Below are positions 17,186-26,292 of a stretch of DNA of 64,000 bases, one piece after another. The number at the start of each line of letters is the position of its first letter. Position 1 is the stretch's first letter. A program made the position numbers and the translations under genes. Source of the DNA: an uncultured Campylobacterales bacterium (GTDB lineage: Bacteria > Campylobacterota > Campylobacteria > Campylobacterales > Arcobacteraceae); assembly GCA_947494995.1 (NCBI GenBank), contig CANLWY010000001.1, positions 248,001 through 312,000 of the forward strand. The letters are read 5' to 3'. The notes under the pieces are model-generated. The model was not told the origin of the DNA and searched no databases. It worked only from the letters and a program-made list of their open reading frames with translations.

Positions 17186-17413
17186 ACAAGTTTGTTTACA
17201 CTCTTTTAGTGTATGAAAAGCAACCTCTCCACAACCTCCATAAATATATGATTCACACTTATTACTTTTTTGATTGAAATAATACTTTTTAAAATAGGCT
17301 TTGCACATACCTATATTGGCTTTTTGGTAACATTTATTTGGCAATTTATTATTTTTACTACAGCCAATAAATAAAAGTGTGAAAAAAATAATAGAAATGG
17401 TTTTAAAAAACAT
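17177..17413 (-). CDS. Kunitz/BPTI-type protease inhibitor lipoprotein
   Basis: A 78-residue protein. Residues 1-17 are a signal sequence ending in a lipobox (FIGC), so C18 is the lipidated cysteine. The rest is a complete Kunitz domain: cysteines 28, 37, 53, 61, 72 and 76 have the BPTI spacing (8, 15, 7, then 10 instead of 12, then 3). YGGC is conserved, and F65 matches BPTI F45. The expected disulfides are 28-76, 37-61 and 53-72. The residue after C37, the P1 position, is lysine followed by alanine, as in BPTI, which predicts inhibition of trypsin-like proteases. The domain is common in animals and rare in bacteria. Function here is inferred. Confidence 0.85.
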   Translation of the reverse strand: MFFKTISIIFFTLLFIGCSKNNKLPNKCYQKANIGMCKAYFKKYYFNQKSNKCESYIYGGCGEVAFHTLKECKQTCEE

Positions 17414-17479
17414 AATAATTCCTTAATTATAAAGTTATAAAATTGTACAATAAATAACATTAGCATAAATTGGATATTA

Positions 17480-18559
17480 ATGAACTTTGAAAAATTTGAT
17501 TCAGGTAATCACTTTAGTCTAGGTTTAGAGTTAGAACTACGAATTTTAGACAGATTTGATTTGACACTAAGAAATGAGTTTGATTATATATTAGAGAATT
17601 TAAACGATGAGTATAAGCAAAGACTTGCAAAGGAGTTTTTAGGCTCAATGATTGAGATAAATACTCCAGTTTTTCATTGTGAAAGAGATTTAATTGAATT
17701 TCTAAAAGAAATTATAAATGAACTTATGGTTATTGCTTCTAAAAAAAATCTTTGCTTACAAACAAGTGGTACCTTTTCACAGGAAAATTTAAATATAAAA
17801 ATCAACTCAAATGACAGATATGAAAAACTTTATGAAGAACATGCAATATTATTAGATAATTTTACTATATGTGGAACACACGTACATATAGGTTTTGAAA
17901 CATTTGAAAAAGCTTTAAAAGCTTATAATTACTCAATATATTATCTCCCTTTACTTATAGCATTAAATGCATCTTCTTTATTTTATAATGGAAAAAATAC
18001 TGGTATCCATTCATATAGAACAAAAATTTTTGAGAGGTTACCAAAAGCATCTCTTCCTGAATATTTTGATACTTATGAAGATATGAAAGCTTTGTATGAT
18101 TTATTAGAGAAGTCAAAAGTAATAAAGTCTGCAAAAGATATTTGGTGGGATGTTAGAATACAACCCCATTTTAAGACACTTGAATTTAGAGTTTGTGATG
18201 CAGTAAATGATTTTGATAGACTTGAAGTGACTATCGCAATAGTTAAGTCAATTTGTCAGCTCTCTGAAATAGAAGCACCAACTAAAATGCCAATGCAGGT
18301 TTTAAAGCAAAATATGTGGAGTGCTACTAGATATTCTATGGAAGGTAAAATGGTAACCACATGTGGAGAACTTAAACCAGTTAGAGATATGTTAAAAACA
18401 CTTATTTCAAAAGCTTATAAGAACTCTTTTCTGACAAAAGAGTTATATGAAAAATCTAAAAATATTATAGAAGAAAAATCAGTTTCTCAAAAGATGATAG
18501 AAGTATATGAAAGAACAAATAGTTTAAAAGAAATAGAACGATTAGGAGTATTTGAATGA
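17480..18559 (+). CDS. GCS2-family glutamate-cysteine ligase-like protein (YbdK type)
   Basis: A 359-residue ATP-dependent carboxylate-amine ligase. The family motifs are LGLELELRILD at the start, GTHVHIGF in the centre and TLEFRVCDA towards the end. YbdK-type members join glutamate to an amine, sometimes cysteine, giving gamma-glutamyl products. The stop overlaps the start of the following gamma-glutamyltransferase gene (ATGA), so the two act together. No glutathione synthetase is visible nearby, so the product need not be a glutathione precursor. Confidence 0.82.
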   Translation: MNFEKFDSGNHFSLGLELELRILDRFDLTLRNEFDYILENLNDEYKQRLAKEFLGSMIEINTPVFHCERDLIEFLKEIINELMVIASKKNLCLQTSGTFSQENLNIKINSNDRYEKLYEEHAILLDNFTICGTHVHIGFETFEKALKAYNYSIYYLPLLIALNASSLFYNGKNTGIHSYRTKIFERLPKASLPEYFDTYEDMKALYDLLEKSKVIKSAKDIWWDVRIQPHFKTLEFRVCDAVNDFDRLEVTIAIVKSICQLSEIEAPTKMPMQVLKQNMWSATRYSMEGKMVTTCGELKPVRDMLKTLISKAYKNSFLTKELYEKSKNIIEEKSVSQKMIEVYERTNSLKEIERLGVFE

Positions 18560-20076
18560 AAGGTGTTGTAGCCGCAGGAGACCCAAGAAGTGCACAATCA
18601 GGTGCTGATATTTTAAAAGCTGGAGGAAATGCCTATGATGCAGCATTAGCAGTTATGTTAGCTGCACCAATTTGTGAACCTCTTTTTACATCTCTTGGAG
18701 GAGGAGGTTTTTTATTAGGTTTAGAAAAGGGTAAGAAACCTGAACTTTATGACTTTTTTGTAGAAGTTCCTAAAAAAAGAGTAAATGAACCAGAGTTTTA
18801 TCCTATATATGTGGATTTTGGCGCGGCAGTTCAAGAGTTTCATATTGGTGCGGGAAGTATAGCAATTCCTGGTCTTGTAGCTGGAATTGAACAAGTTTAT
18901 AAAGAAAAATGTACTCTTCCTATGAAGGAAATTATAAAACCTGCTGTAAAGTATGCTAAAGAAGGTATTTATTTATCAAAAATGCAAGCGAGTTTTGTAA
19001 AACTTCTTGAACCTATATTTACTTCAACTGATTCTTCTATGGATGTATATGGTATGGATGATGGTAATCTTATAGATGAAACTCATTTATATAAAAATCC
19101 TCATTATGCAGATTTTTTAGAAGAGTTTGCTAAAGAAGGTGCAAAACTCTTTTATGAAGGTCATGTTGCAGATGAAATTGAAAAAATCTCAAAAGAGAAT
19201 GATGGACTTATTTTAAAAGAAGATTTGAAAAATTATAAAGTTATAAAAAGAGATCCTATTGATTTTAATTATAAAGGGTATGAAATAGTTACAAACCCAC
19301 CACCAAGTGGGGGTGGAATTTTAATTGCTTTCACGATGAAAATTTTAGAAAAATATGATTTAAAAGATTTTAGAAGTTTTGAATATGTAAAAGGCTTGAT
19401 AGAAGCTTTTAACACAACAAGTGATTTTAGACGGGAGCATGTTGATGAGTTTTTACATGATGAAAAATTAAAAGATATATTATCAAATGATCGACTTATA
19501 AAAAATTATTGTACTACAATGCATTCAAGACTGAATCTTTGGGGGAATACAACACACTTATCAGTTATTGATGAAGAGGGTAATGCTGTGTCTTGTACAA
19601 CTACAAATGGTGAAGGATGTGGGCATGTAATTCCTAGTTCGGGAATTATGTTAAATAATATGATGGGAGAAGAAGATTTAAATCCTCATGGTTGGTTTGC
19701 ATGGGAAGAGGGTATCAGATTACCATCTATGATGGCACCCACAGCTGTATTAAAAGATGGAGAACCTAAATTAATACTAGGAAGTGCTGGAAGTAATAGA
19801 ATAAGAAGTGCTATTACAACAACAATGATAAATAACCTTGAGTACAAGAAGAGTCTTCATGATAGTATAAACTCTCCAAGGATTCACTTTGAAAAGGGTT
19901 CTGTTTGTATGGAACCAAAATGTGATGAAACTATTTTAGAAGAGCTTAAAAAGCATTATGATTTACAATATTTTGATGACTTAAATGTATTTTTTGGTGG
20001 AGTTCAAGCAGTAAATGGAGAGCTTGAAGGTGGATGTGATACAAGAAGAGGTGCTGCAGTTATAAAAGTTGATTAA
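18556..20076 (+). CDS. ggt: Gamma-glutamyltransferase without signal peptide
   Basis: A 506-residue N-terminal nucleophile hydrolase. The autocleavage and catalytic threonine is T332 in GNTTHLSV, and the small subunit has SSGIMLNNMM and LGSAGSNRIRSA. Canonical bacterial enzymes (550-580 residues) are exported. This one starts directly at MKGVVAAGDPRSAQSG with no signal peptide, so it is probably cytoplasmic. It overlaps the GCS2-type ligase gene by four bases. It may cleave or transfer gamma-glutamyl groups made by that enzyme. A related acylase activity cannot be excluded. Confidence 0.85.
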   Translation: MKGVVAAGDPRSAQSGADILKAGGNAYDAALAVMLAAPICEPLFTSLGGGGFLLGLEKGKKPELYDFFVEVPKKRVNEPEFYPIYVDFGAAVQEFHIGAGSIAIPGLVAGIEQVYKEKCTLPMKEIIKPAVKYAKEGIYLSKMQASFVKLLEPIFTSTDSSMDVYGMDDGNLIDETHLYKNPHYADFLEEFAKEGAKLFYEGHVADEIEKISKENDGLILKEDLKNYKVIKRDPIDFNYKGYEIVTNPPPSGGGILIAFTMKILEKYDLKDFRSFEYVKGLIEAFNTTSDFRREHVDEFLHDEKLKDILSNDRLIKNYCTTMHSRLNLWGNTTHLSVIDEEGNAVSCTTTNGEGCGHVIPSSGIMLNNMMGEEDLNPHGWFAWEEGIRLPSMMAPTAVLKDGEPKLILGSAGSNRIRSAITTTMINNLEYKKSLHDSINSPRIHFEKGSVCMEPKCDETILEELKKHYDLQYFDDLNVFFGGVQAVNGELEGGCDTRRGAAVIKVD

Positions 20077-20140
20077 GGAATCAATAAAATAATATTAATA
20101 GAGATTTTAAAATTATTATTTTAAATAAAAAGCTTTATAT

Positions 20141-20172
20141 GAGACATTTTAGAGACATTTATTTGTTATAAT
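20141..20172 (+). promoter_or_regulatory. Hemerythrin promoter with an 11-base direct repeat
   Basis: GAGACATTT occurs at 20141-20149 and again at 20152-20160, and TATAAT follows at 20167-20172. The repeat period (11) and closeness to the -10 match the torA and pst promoters, but the sequence differs, implying another OmpR-type regulator. Confidence 0.45.
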
Positions 20173-20200
20173 CATTAGATAATTTAAATAAGGAGTTTCT

Positions 20201-21016
20201 ATGAATGCTCAAATACATAATTCTTCAATTGTTTATTGGGATAAGGCTTATTGTCTTGGAAATGAAAAAATTGATAGTGAACATAAGAGACTTTTTGAAA
20301 TCGCTTCTGAGATTCCTAAATACTCAGAAGATTCTAAAATGATTATGAAAATAGTTAGAGAATTAATTAAATATACTAAAATTCATTTTAAAAATGAAGA
20401 AGATTTTATGTCATTAATAGATTATAAAAAGTTAGAAGATCATAAGCAACTTCATAAAGAATTAATTGATAAACTAAATGAAATAATTAAAGATATAAAC
20501 TCTAATCCTCTTGAAAAAACTGTTATAAGATTAAATAAGTTTGTTAGTAAAGAAATTTTACATCATATTTTGGTAGAAGATAAAAAAGTTCATCATGCTA
20601 TAAAAGATAGAAAAGAGTTAAAAAAGCAGTTTATGTGGAGAAGTGACTACAAATTAAGAAATGAACTTTTAGATGAAGAGCATATGAAACTGTTTGAGAT
20701 TGCTATGAGAGCTTTAGATTATAATAATACAGATATAAAATCACATATAAAAATTGTTATAAAAGAACTTTATGATTATATGAAAACTCATTTTGAACAT
20801 GAAGAAGCTTACATGGAAGAAGTTAATTATCCAGAGTTTGAAGAGCATAAACTTTTACATGAAGAGATTATTTTACAAATGAATCAGTTTATTAAACAAC
20901 TTCCAACACTTAAAATTGTTGAATTTGAAAGAAAACTAATTGAATATATGGATGTTTGGTTGATCAATCATATTTTATACGAAGATAGAAAAATTACGAA
21001 GTTTCTTAAGGGCTAA
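20201..21016 (+). CDS. Double-domain bacteriohemerythrin
   Basis: A 271-residue cytoplasmic protein made of two complete hemerythrin domains (about 10-135 and 145-270). Each has the full di-iron set: an early EH histidine (DSEH, DEEH), HFKNEE or HFEHEE, DHKQLH or EHKLLH, and HILVED or HILYED. Such proteins bind oxygen and are common in microaerophilic Campylobacterota, where they protect oxygen-labile enzymes or sense oxygen. The tandem fusion is less common than the single domain of about 130-200 residues. It is monocistronic, with AAGGAG before the ATG. Confidence 0.88.
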   Translation: MNAQIHNSSIVYWDKAYCLGNEKIDSEHKRLFEIASEIPKYSEDSKMIMKIVRELIKYTKIHFKNEEDFMSLIDYKKLEDHKQLHKELIDKLNEIIKDINSNPLEKTVIRLNKFVSKEILHHILVEDKKVHHAIKDRKELKKQFMWRSDYKLRNELLDEEHMKLFEIAMRALDYNNTDIKSHIKIVIKELYDYMKTHFEHEEAYMEEVNYPEFEEHKLLHEEIILQMNQFIKQLPTLKIVEFERKLIEYMDVWLINHILYEDRKITKFLKG

Positions 21017-21034
21017 GATATTTTTAGTATGAGT

Positions 21035-21766
21035 TTAATCATGGATAGCTTTTGCACTAGGATTTCTTAATTTTTTTAAATTCATATCTATATATTTAGC
21101 TTTTATATCTTTTTTATTTTTTAATGCAATGGTTTGCTTTTTTTTACCTATTGGTTTAACCTGGTAAATCTCAAACCCCGCTTCAAAAAGTGAAAGTCTA
21201 ACAGGAGTTGCAATAGAGTATGTAGTTAGTATACACTCTTTTGCACAAGCTTGATATATATCTTTAAAGTATTCAGTACTCCAAAGCTCTTTATTTACGT
21301 CCGCACTAAAAGCATCCTGATAAACAATATCCATATTTCTTAGGGTTTTAATATATTTTCTAGCATCACCTATAAAAAGTTCAATTTTGATATTTTCATC
21401 TTCATATTTAAAATGTTGTGAAATTGCTTTAATTATATGTTTTATATTATCAAACTCTTTTGGGTAGTTAAATTTTTCTAGAGAATTAATTAGTTCAAAA
21501 TCAAGTTCTGGAGAATATATATTGAGTTTAATATTTAAGTTATTTTCTTGAACATATTTTATAGTAGTAAAAGTATTGTATCCTAGTCCAAAACAGATAT
21601 CTAAAACATGTAAATGTTTAGAACCTTTATGATAGTCAAAAGCAGGAATAACATGTTTTGTAAGAGATTCTTCTATAGCACCTGTTTTTATATCATGAAA
21701 GTGTTGATTATACCTTTTAGAGAATAATGTGTTTGAACCATCTTCTGTTTGAATAAACTCTTCCAT
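21035..21766 (-). CDS. mnmD: tRNA mnm5U34 methyltransferase, MnmD type
   Basis: A 243-residue SAM enzyme matching the methyltransferase half of MnmC (DUF752): an N-terminal NTLFSKRYNQHFHD stretch, the SAM loop DICFGLGYNT and the signature YQDAFSADVNKELWS. It should methylate the aminomethyl group of wobble uridine in tRNA. The FAD oxidase half of bifunctional MnmC is absent, so this is the stand-alone form. It lies downstream of luxS on the same strand, with a hairpin between them. Confidence 0.8.
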   Translation of the reverse strand: MEEFIQTEDGSNTLFSKRYNQHFHDIKTGAIEESLTKHVIPAFDYHKGSKHLHVLDICFGLGYNTFTTIKYVQENNLNIKLNIYSPELDFELINSLEKFNYPKEFDNIKHIIKAISQHFKYEDENIKIELFIGDARKYIKTLRNMDIVYQDAFSADVNKELWSTEYFKDIYQACAKECILTTYSIATPVRLSLFEAGFEIYQVKPIGKKKQTIALKNKKDIKAKYIDMNLKKLRNPSAKAIHD

Positions 21767-21803
21767 AATTAAAGTTTATATCCTCATATCTATAGAGATA
21801 GTA

Positions 21804-21828
21804 TTAAAGGGCTTAGGTGGCCCTTTAA
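21804..21828. terminator. Terminator-like hairpin between luxS and mnmD
   Basis: TTAAAGGGC (21804-21812) pairs with GCCCTTTAA (21820-21828) around a 7-base loop. It could end luxS transcription or attenuate entry into mnmD. Confidence 0.55.
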
Positions 21829-21848
21829 GTATTTTGTCTTTTTTATAC

Positions 21849-22364
21849 CTAGCATCCTAAAGAGTTTAACTTCTCATCTGATAAATATAATTTTTCATTT
21901 GACATTACCCCAATCTCATTTGAAAGTACATCCTGTGCTATCTCTTTTGCTTCATCTAAAGAGTGCATTTTAAATGTCCCACATTGGAACTCATTTAGTT
22001 CTGGGATATCATTTTGTGATTCTACATTTAGTACATCTTCCATAGATAATTTCCATGACTCTGCTACTTTTTCTTCAGATGGACTTCCTAGTAAGCTCAT
22101 ATAAAAACCTGTTCTACATCCCATAGGTGAAACATCAATAATTTCAACAGAATCAGAATTTAAATGAGATCTAATAAAACCTGCAAAAAGATGTTCTAAA
22201 GTATGAATACCTTTTTCTCCTAGCATTTTTTCATTTGGAACACAGAATCTTAAATCAAATACTGTAATAACATCTCCTGATGGAGACTTCATAGTTTTTG
22301 CAACTCTTACAGCAGGTGCTGGCATAATTGTATGGTCTACTCGAAATGAATCTAATAATGGCAT
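21849..22364 (-). CDS. luxS: S-ribosylhomocysteine lyase
   Basis: Cleaves S-ribosylhomocysteine to homocysteine and DPD, the precursor of autoinducer-2, in the activated methyl cycle. It has 171 residues with metal ligands H54 and H58 (HTLEH) and C128 (FQCGT), and the catalytic cysteine C83 (MGCRTGFYM). It complements metH in this window by regenerating homocysteine for methionine synthesis. Confidence 0.96.
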   Translation of the reverse strand: MPLLDSFRVDHTIMPAPAVRVAKTMKSPSGDVITVFDLRFCVPNEKMLGEKGIHTLEHLFAGFIRSHLNSDSVEIIDVSPMGCRTGFYMSLLGSPSEEKVAESWKLSMEDVLNVESQNDIPELNEFQCGTFKMHSLDEAKEIAQDVLSNEIGVMSNEKLYLSDEKLNSLGC

Positions 22365-22421
22365 GAAAAATCCTTATAACTTTATTTTTCGTGATTTTAT
22401 CTAAAAATCTGTTTTAAAGGC

Positions 22422-22961
22422 TTAAATTCCATAAGTAACTAAAAGTTTTGAATCTGCTATTTTAATATCTTTTACAAATCTTCCTTGAATTGACTCTTTT
22501 GGAATTTTATATATTGGATATTTTTTGAAAATTTCATTTATCATTACTTGTAAAGCATTTTTAAAAGTGTTAGAAAAATCATCACTAATTTTTAATCTTC
22601 CAAAGTTAAAATTTTCTAAGTGTACATTTTGAAGATGAATTGAAGATGTTTTTTTGTTAAATAAAGGCTCACCTGAAATTGAAAAGCTTCCTCTAATAGC
22701 ACCTGTAAAAACTGTTTTTAGTCCTAAGTCTATACTAGCTTGAAGTCTGTTTTTACTATTGTACATTTTAATATTAGGATTTGTTAAAGATAAGTCGCCA
22801 AATACAAAGTCTTTCTTAAATGGAAAAGATTCATTAAAAGAGTTACTAAGTTGGGACTCTGAAAGACTAAGTATAAGCCCTTGTTTATTTATTTGATGTA
22901 TACAACCTGTTGTAAAAAATATTAAAAATAGTAAACTCAATAACAAATTTATTTTTTTCAT
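22422..22961 (-). CDS. DUF1439 (YceB-like) lipoprotein
   Basis: A 179-residue protein with a lipoprotein signal ending FTTGC (C20). The rest is beta-rich with alternating hydrophobic residues, resembling DUF1439/YceB, a family with a lipid-binding-type fold. Its role is unknown. It is monocistronic between luxS and a divergent LysE-type exporter. Confidence 0.65.
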   Translation of the reverse strand: MKKINLLLSLLFLIFFTTGCIHQINKQGLILSLSESQLSNSFNESFPFKKDFVFGDLSLTNPNIKMYNSKNRLQASIDLGLKTVFTGAIRGSFSISGEPLFNKKTSSIHLQNVHLENFNFGRLKISDDFSNTFKNALQVMINEIFKKYPIYKIPKESIQGRFVKDIKIADSKLLVTYGI

Positions 22962-23087
22962 AAAAACCTTTCTTTAATGATTTATGAGATTTTATCAGTA
23001 AAAAGATTATAATTCAAATAATAAAAATAAGGATTTTATTTATAGAAACTTTTGATATGATTAGATATTCAAAATGAAGGATATATA

Positions 23088-23702
23088 ATGAGTAGTGAGT
23101 TTCTAATAACTTCTTTAATTGTTGTTCTTATGCCAGGAACAGGTGTAATATATACAATATCTATGGGACTTTTTGCAGGGAAAAAAGAGAGTTTTTTTGC
23201 TGCTTTAGGCTGTACTTTTGGAATAGTACCACATCTTTTAGCTTCAATCTTTGGTTTAGCGGCTATTTTACATACAAGTGCAATAGCATTTCAAATAGTT
23301 AAGATCATAGGTGTTTGTTATCTGTTCTATTTAGCCTATATGATGTACAAAGAGACAGGTTCTTTACAAATAGAGAATGAAGATCAAAAACAAAGAGGTT
23401 TAATTAAAATTGCAGTTCGTGGATTTTTAATAAATATTTTAAATCCAAAATTGTCAATATTTTTCTTAGCTTTTTTACCACAGTTTGTATCGTCAAATAG
23501 TACAGCTGTATTAAGTGAAATGCTAGTTTTATCTTTAACTTTTATGCTTATGACTTTTATAGTCTTTATAGTTTACGGATTCTTTGCTCATAAATCAAGA
23601 GTATTAATTCAAAATTCTCCAAAAATTATGGAAAGAATACAAAAAACATTTGCAGGCTTATTTGTCTTATTAGGAATGAAGTTAGCAACAGCAGAAAGAT
23701 AA
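23088..23702 (+). CDS. LysE/RhtB-family amino acid exporter
   Basis: A 204-residue inner-membrane protein with about six hydrophobic segments. It has the family N-terminal motif (LMPGTGVIYTISMGLFAG) and the central FLINILNPKLSIFFLAF stretch. It probably exports an amino acid such as homoserine or threonine; the substrate is not predictable. AAGGATATATA precedes the ATG. Confidence 0.85.
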   Translation: MSSEFLITSLIVVLMPGTGVIYTISMGLFAGKKESFFAALGCTFGIVPHLLASIFGLAAILHTSAIAFQIVKIIGVCYLFYLAYMMYKETGSLQIENEDQKQRGLIKIAVRGFLINILNPKLSIFFLAFLPQFVSSNSTAVLSEMLVLSLTFMLMTFIVFIVYGFFAHKSRVLIQNSPKIMERIQKTFAGLFVLLGMKLATAER

Positions 23703-24060
23703 AATAAGATTAGGCTTATTTAAATTAGATTTAAGATTAAGAGTCCTTTAAATAAGCTTAATTATTTCTTATAACTATCTTAAAAACTTATCAATTACTT
23801 TTATATTACAATCTCTCAACATATAAAAAAAACTTATAATACCATTTAAAATAATAAAATAATTGACTTAGAGAACTTCCCTAAAAAAAGGACTATAAGA
23901 TATTAATAACAGTAATTTTTTAGTAAAAAATCCCTAAAATCAATAATTCAAAAATTATAAATTTATTAATAAATTTATGTAATTTATCATTTGGTTTTTA
24001 TATTTAAATCATATAATAAATAGATAACAATTTGATAAGAGATATCATAAAGGAGAAACA
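23703..24060. other. 358-base intergenic region
   Basis: I see no gene. It holds an inverted repeat, GGCTTATTTAAA (23713-23724) and TTTAAATAAGCT (23748-23759), probably ending the LysE-type gene. Nearer the chemoreceptor there is a TATAAT at 24012-24017 and a GGAG ribosome-binding site. The middle is plain AT-rich sequence. Confidence 0.5.
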
Positions 24061-26229
24061 ATGTTTAAGGATATGTCAATTAAAATGAAGTTGATTAGTT
24101 CATTTACTGTTATTACCTTGCTATTTTTATTATTAGCAGGATATAACATACTTGGTGTAACAAAATCAAGTGGAGGTTTTACTAATTATAGAGAAATGGC
24201 AAAAGACACAGTCTTGTCCTCTAGAGTACAAGCGAATATGCTAATGGTTAGAATGAATGTAAAAGAGTATATCTCTACTCCATCACAAAAAGAAATTGAA
24301 CAATTTACGCATTATTATAATACAACTAAAAAATATGTTAAAAAAGCTTTAATTGAGATAGAAGAACCTTCAAGACATACCCTAGTAAAACAAATGAGTA
24401 ATGAGTTTACTCAATATAAAGAGAAGTTTTTAAAAGTAGTTGATTTTATGGATCAAAGAAATCTTGTATATGGAAATCTAGTAAAAAATGGTAGTGAGAT
24501 TGAAACACTTCTAACTTCAGTAATGATAACAGCTGATATAGATGAAAATTTAAGAGCTTCAATTGATACTGGTTCTGCAATTAGAACATTGTTATTAGCT
24601 AGACTTTATACAATGAAGTTTTTAGATTCAAACTCAGAAAGTGATAATAAAAGAGTATTAAAAGAGTTTAAAAGATTAGAAGAACAGTTATCAGATATAA
24701 AAGAAGAGCTTTTTAATAGAACAAGAATAGAAAAACTTAGCCGAGCAACAAAACTATTAAAAGAGTACGAAATAGATGTTGCAAAAATTGTTAATATTGT
24801 AAATAGTAGAAACAAATTGATTGATAAATTAAATATAAGTGGCTTAAAAATTGGAAAAATAGCTGAGGACATAAAACTATCAATTAAAAAAGAACAAGAT
24901 ACAATTGGACCTGAAGTAGCTGAATTAAATAGTAGTATTTTAAATATTTCAATTATAATAGCTGTTATTGTGTTATTAATAGTTATCTTATCGGCACTTG
25001 TTATTCCACGAGAGATTAGTATACAACTAGAAAAGTTCCAAAATGGACTATTAGGGTTTTTTAAGTATTTAAATAGAGAAACAAATAAAATAGAAATGTT
25101 AGATGATAGTTCTAAAAATGAAATAGGAACTATGTCAAAAGTAGTAAATGAAAATATAAATAAAACAAAAGAGGGTATTGAAGAGGATAGAAAGTTTATT
25201 GATAATACAGTTGCTATTCTTTCAGAGTTTGAGCAAGGAGACTTATCTCAAAGAATTACTTCAGAAGTTAATAACCCTGCATTAAATGATTTGAAAAAAG
25301 TATTAAACTCAATGGGGCAGAACTTAGAAGCGAATATTAATGAGATATTAAATGTTTTAGAAGAGTATACAAGTTATACGTACCAAAATAAAGTAGAAAC
25401 ATCAAATGTAAAACATCATCTATTTAAATTATCTGATGGAGTTAATAACTTAGGTTCTTCTATTACGATAATGTTAAAAGAAGAGAAGAATATTGGTGAA
25501 ACACTTGAGTCCTCATCAACAGAACTTTTAGAAAATGTTAATACTCTTAATGATGTATCAAATGAAGCTGCTGCATCATTAGAAGAGACAGCAGCTGCTC
25601 TTGAGGAGATAACAACTACTATTGTAAGTAATACTGAAAATGTAGTGGAAATGGCAAGTTTTGCAGAGAAAGTAATAACATCAGTTGACGAAGGTAACTC
25701 TTTGGCAAATAAAACAACTAAATCAATGGATGAGATAAATGAGCAAGTAACTTCTATTAATGAAGCAATTACCGTAATTGATCAAATTGCTTTTCAAACA
25801 AATATACTTTCACTAAATGCAGCAGTTGAAGCAGCCACAGCAGGAGAAGCAGGAAAAGGTTTTGCTGTTGTAGCTCAAGAAGTAAGAAATCTTGCAGCAA
25901 GATCAGCAGAAGCAGCAAGAGAGATAAAACTTCTAGTAGAAAGTGCAACATTAAAAGCTAATGATGGTAAGAATATTGCGGATAAAATGATTTATGGTTA
26001 TACTGATTTAAATGATAATATTAAAAAAACAATTGAGTTAATCAATCAAGTTGAAGCAGCTTCAAAAGAACAACAGTGTGGAATTGAACAAATAAATGAT
26101 GCAGTCTCAACTCAAGACCAGCAGACACAACAAATTGCAAGTGCAGCTAATAAAACTTATAATATTGCAGTTGATACATCAAATATATCTAAAACAATAG
26201 TTTCAAATGTTGAAAAGAAGAGTTTTTAA
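24061..26229 (+). CDS. Methyl-accepting chemotaxis protein
   Basis: A 722-residue chemoreceptor. There is a first membrane helix at about 12-30 and a long all-helical periplasmic domain (about 31-295) of the type seen in helical bimodular sensors. A second helix is at about 297-317. Linker/HAMP-like repeats follow, then the signalling hairpin with tip [20 protein letters not shown]. No C-terminal CheR/CheB pentapeptide is present (it ends EKKSF). The ligand is unknown. It is monocistronic, with its own promoter. Confidence 0.9.
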   Translation: MFKDMSIKMKLISSFTVITLLFLLLAGYNILGVTKSSGGFTNYREMAKDTVLSSRVQANMLMVRMNVKEYISTPSQKEIEQFTHYYNTTKKYVKKALIEIEEPSRHTLVKQMSNEFTQYKEKFLKVVDFMDQRNLVYGNLVKNGSEIETLLTSVMITADIDENLRASIDTGSAIRTLLLARLYTMKFLDSNSESDNKRVLKEFKRLEEQLSDIKEELFNRTRIEKLSRATKLLKEYEIDVAKIVNIVNSRNKLIDKLNISGLKIGKIAEDIKLSIKKEQDTIGPEVAELNSSILNISIIIAVIVLLIVILSALVIPREISIQLEKFQNGLLGFFKYLNRETNKIEMLDDSSKNEIGTMSKVVNENINKTKEGIEEDRKFIDNTVAILSEFEQGDLSQRITSEVNNPALNDLKKVLNSMGQNLEANINEILNVLEEYTSYTYQNKVETSNVKHHLFKLSDGVNNLGSSITIMLKEEKNIGETLESSSTELLENVNTLNDVSNEAAASLEETAAALEEITTTIVSNTENVVEMASFAEKVITSVDEGNSLANKTTKSMDEINEQVTSINEAITVIDQIAFQTNILSLNAAVEAATAGEAGKGFAVVAQEVRNLAARSAEAAREIKLLVESATLKANDGKNIADKMIYGYTDLNDNIKKTIELINQVEAASKEQQCGIEQINDAVSTQDQQTQQIASAANKTYNIAVDTSNISKTIVSNVEKKSF

Positions 26230-26244
26230 ATAGTTTAGAAAAGT

Positions 26245-26275
26245 AGTAATAAGGCAAAGTTTTTGCCTTATTACT
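26245..26275. terminator. Bidirectional terminator between mcp and nifJ
   Basis: AGTAATAAGGCAAA (26245-26258) pairs perfectly over 14 bp with its complement at 26262-26275, around a 3-base loop. It serves both convergent genes. Confidence 0.85.
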
Positions 26276-26292
26276 TATAGTTTTTAAGAGTC

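Noticed and set aside
25769-25951. Leucine-rich open frame opposite the chemoreceptor
   Set aside because: It is the antisense of the conserved signalling hairpin, with no ribosome-binding site; its leucines come from reverse-read glutamate and alanine codons.
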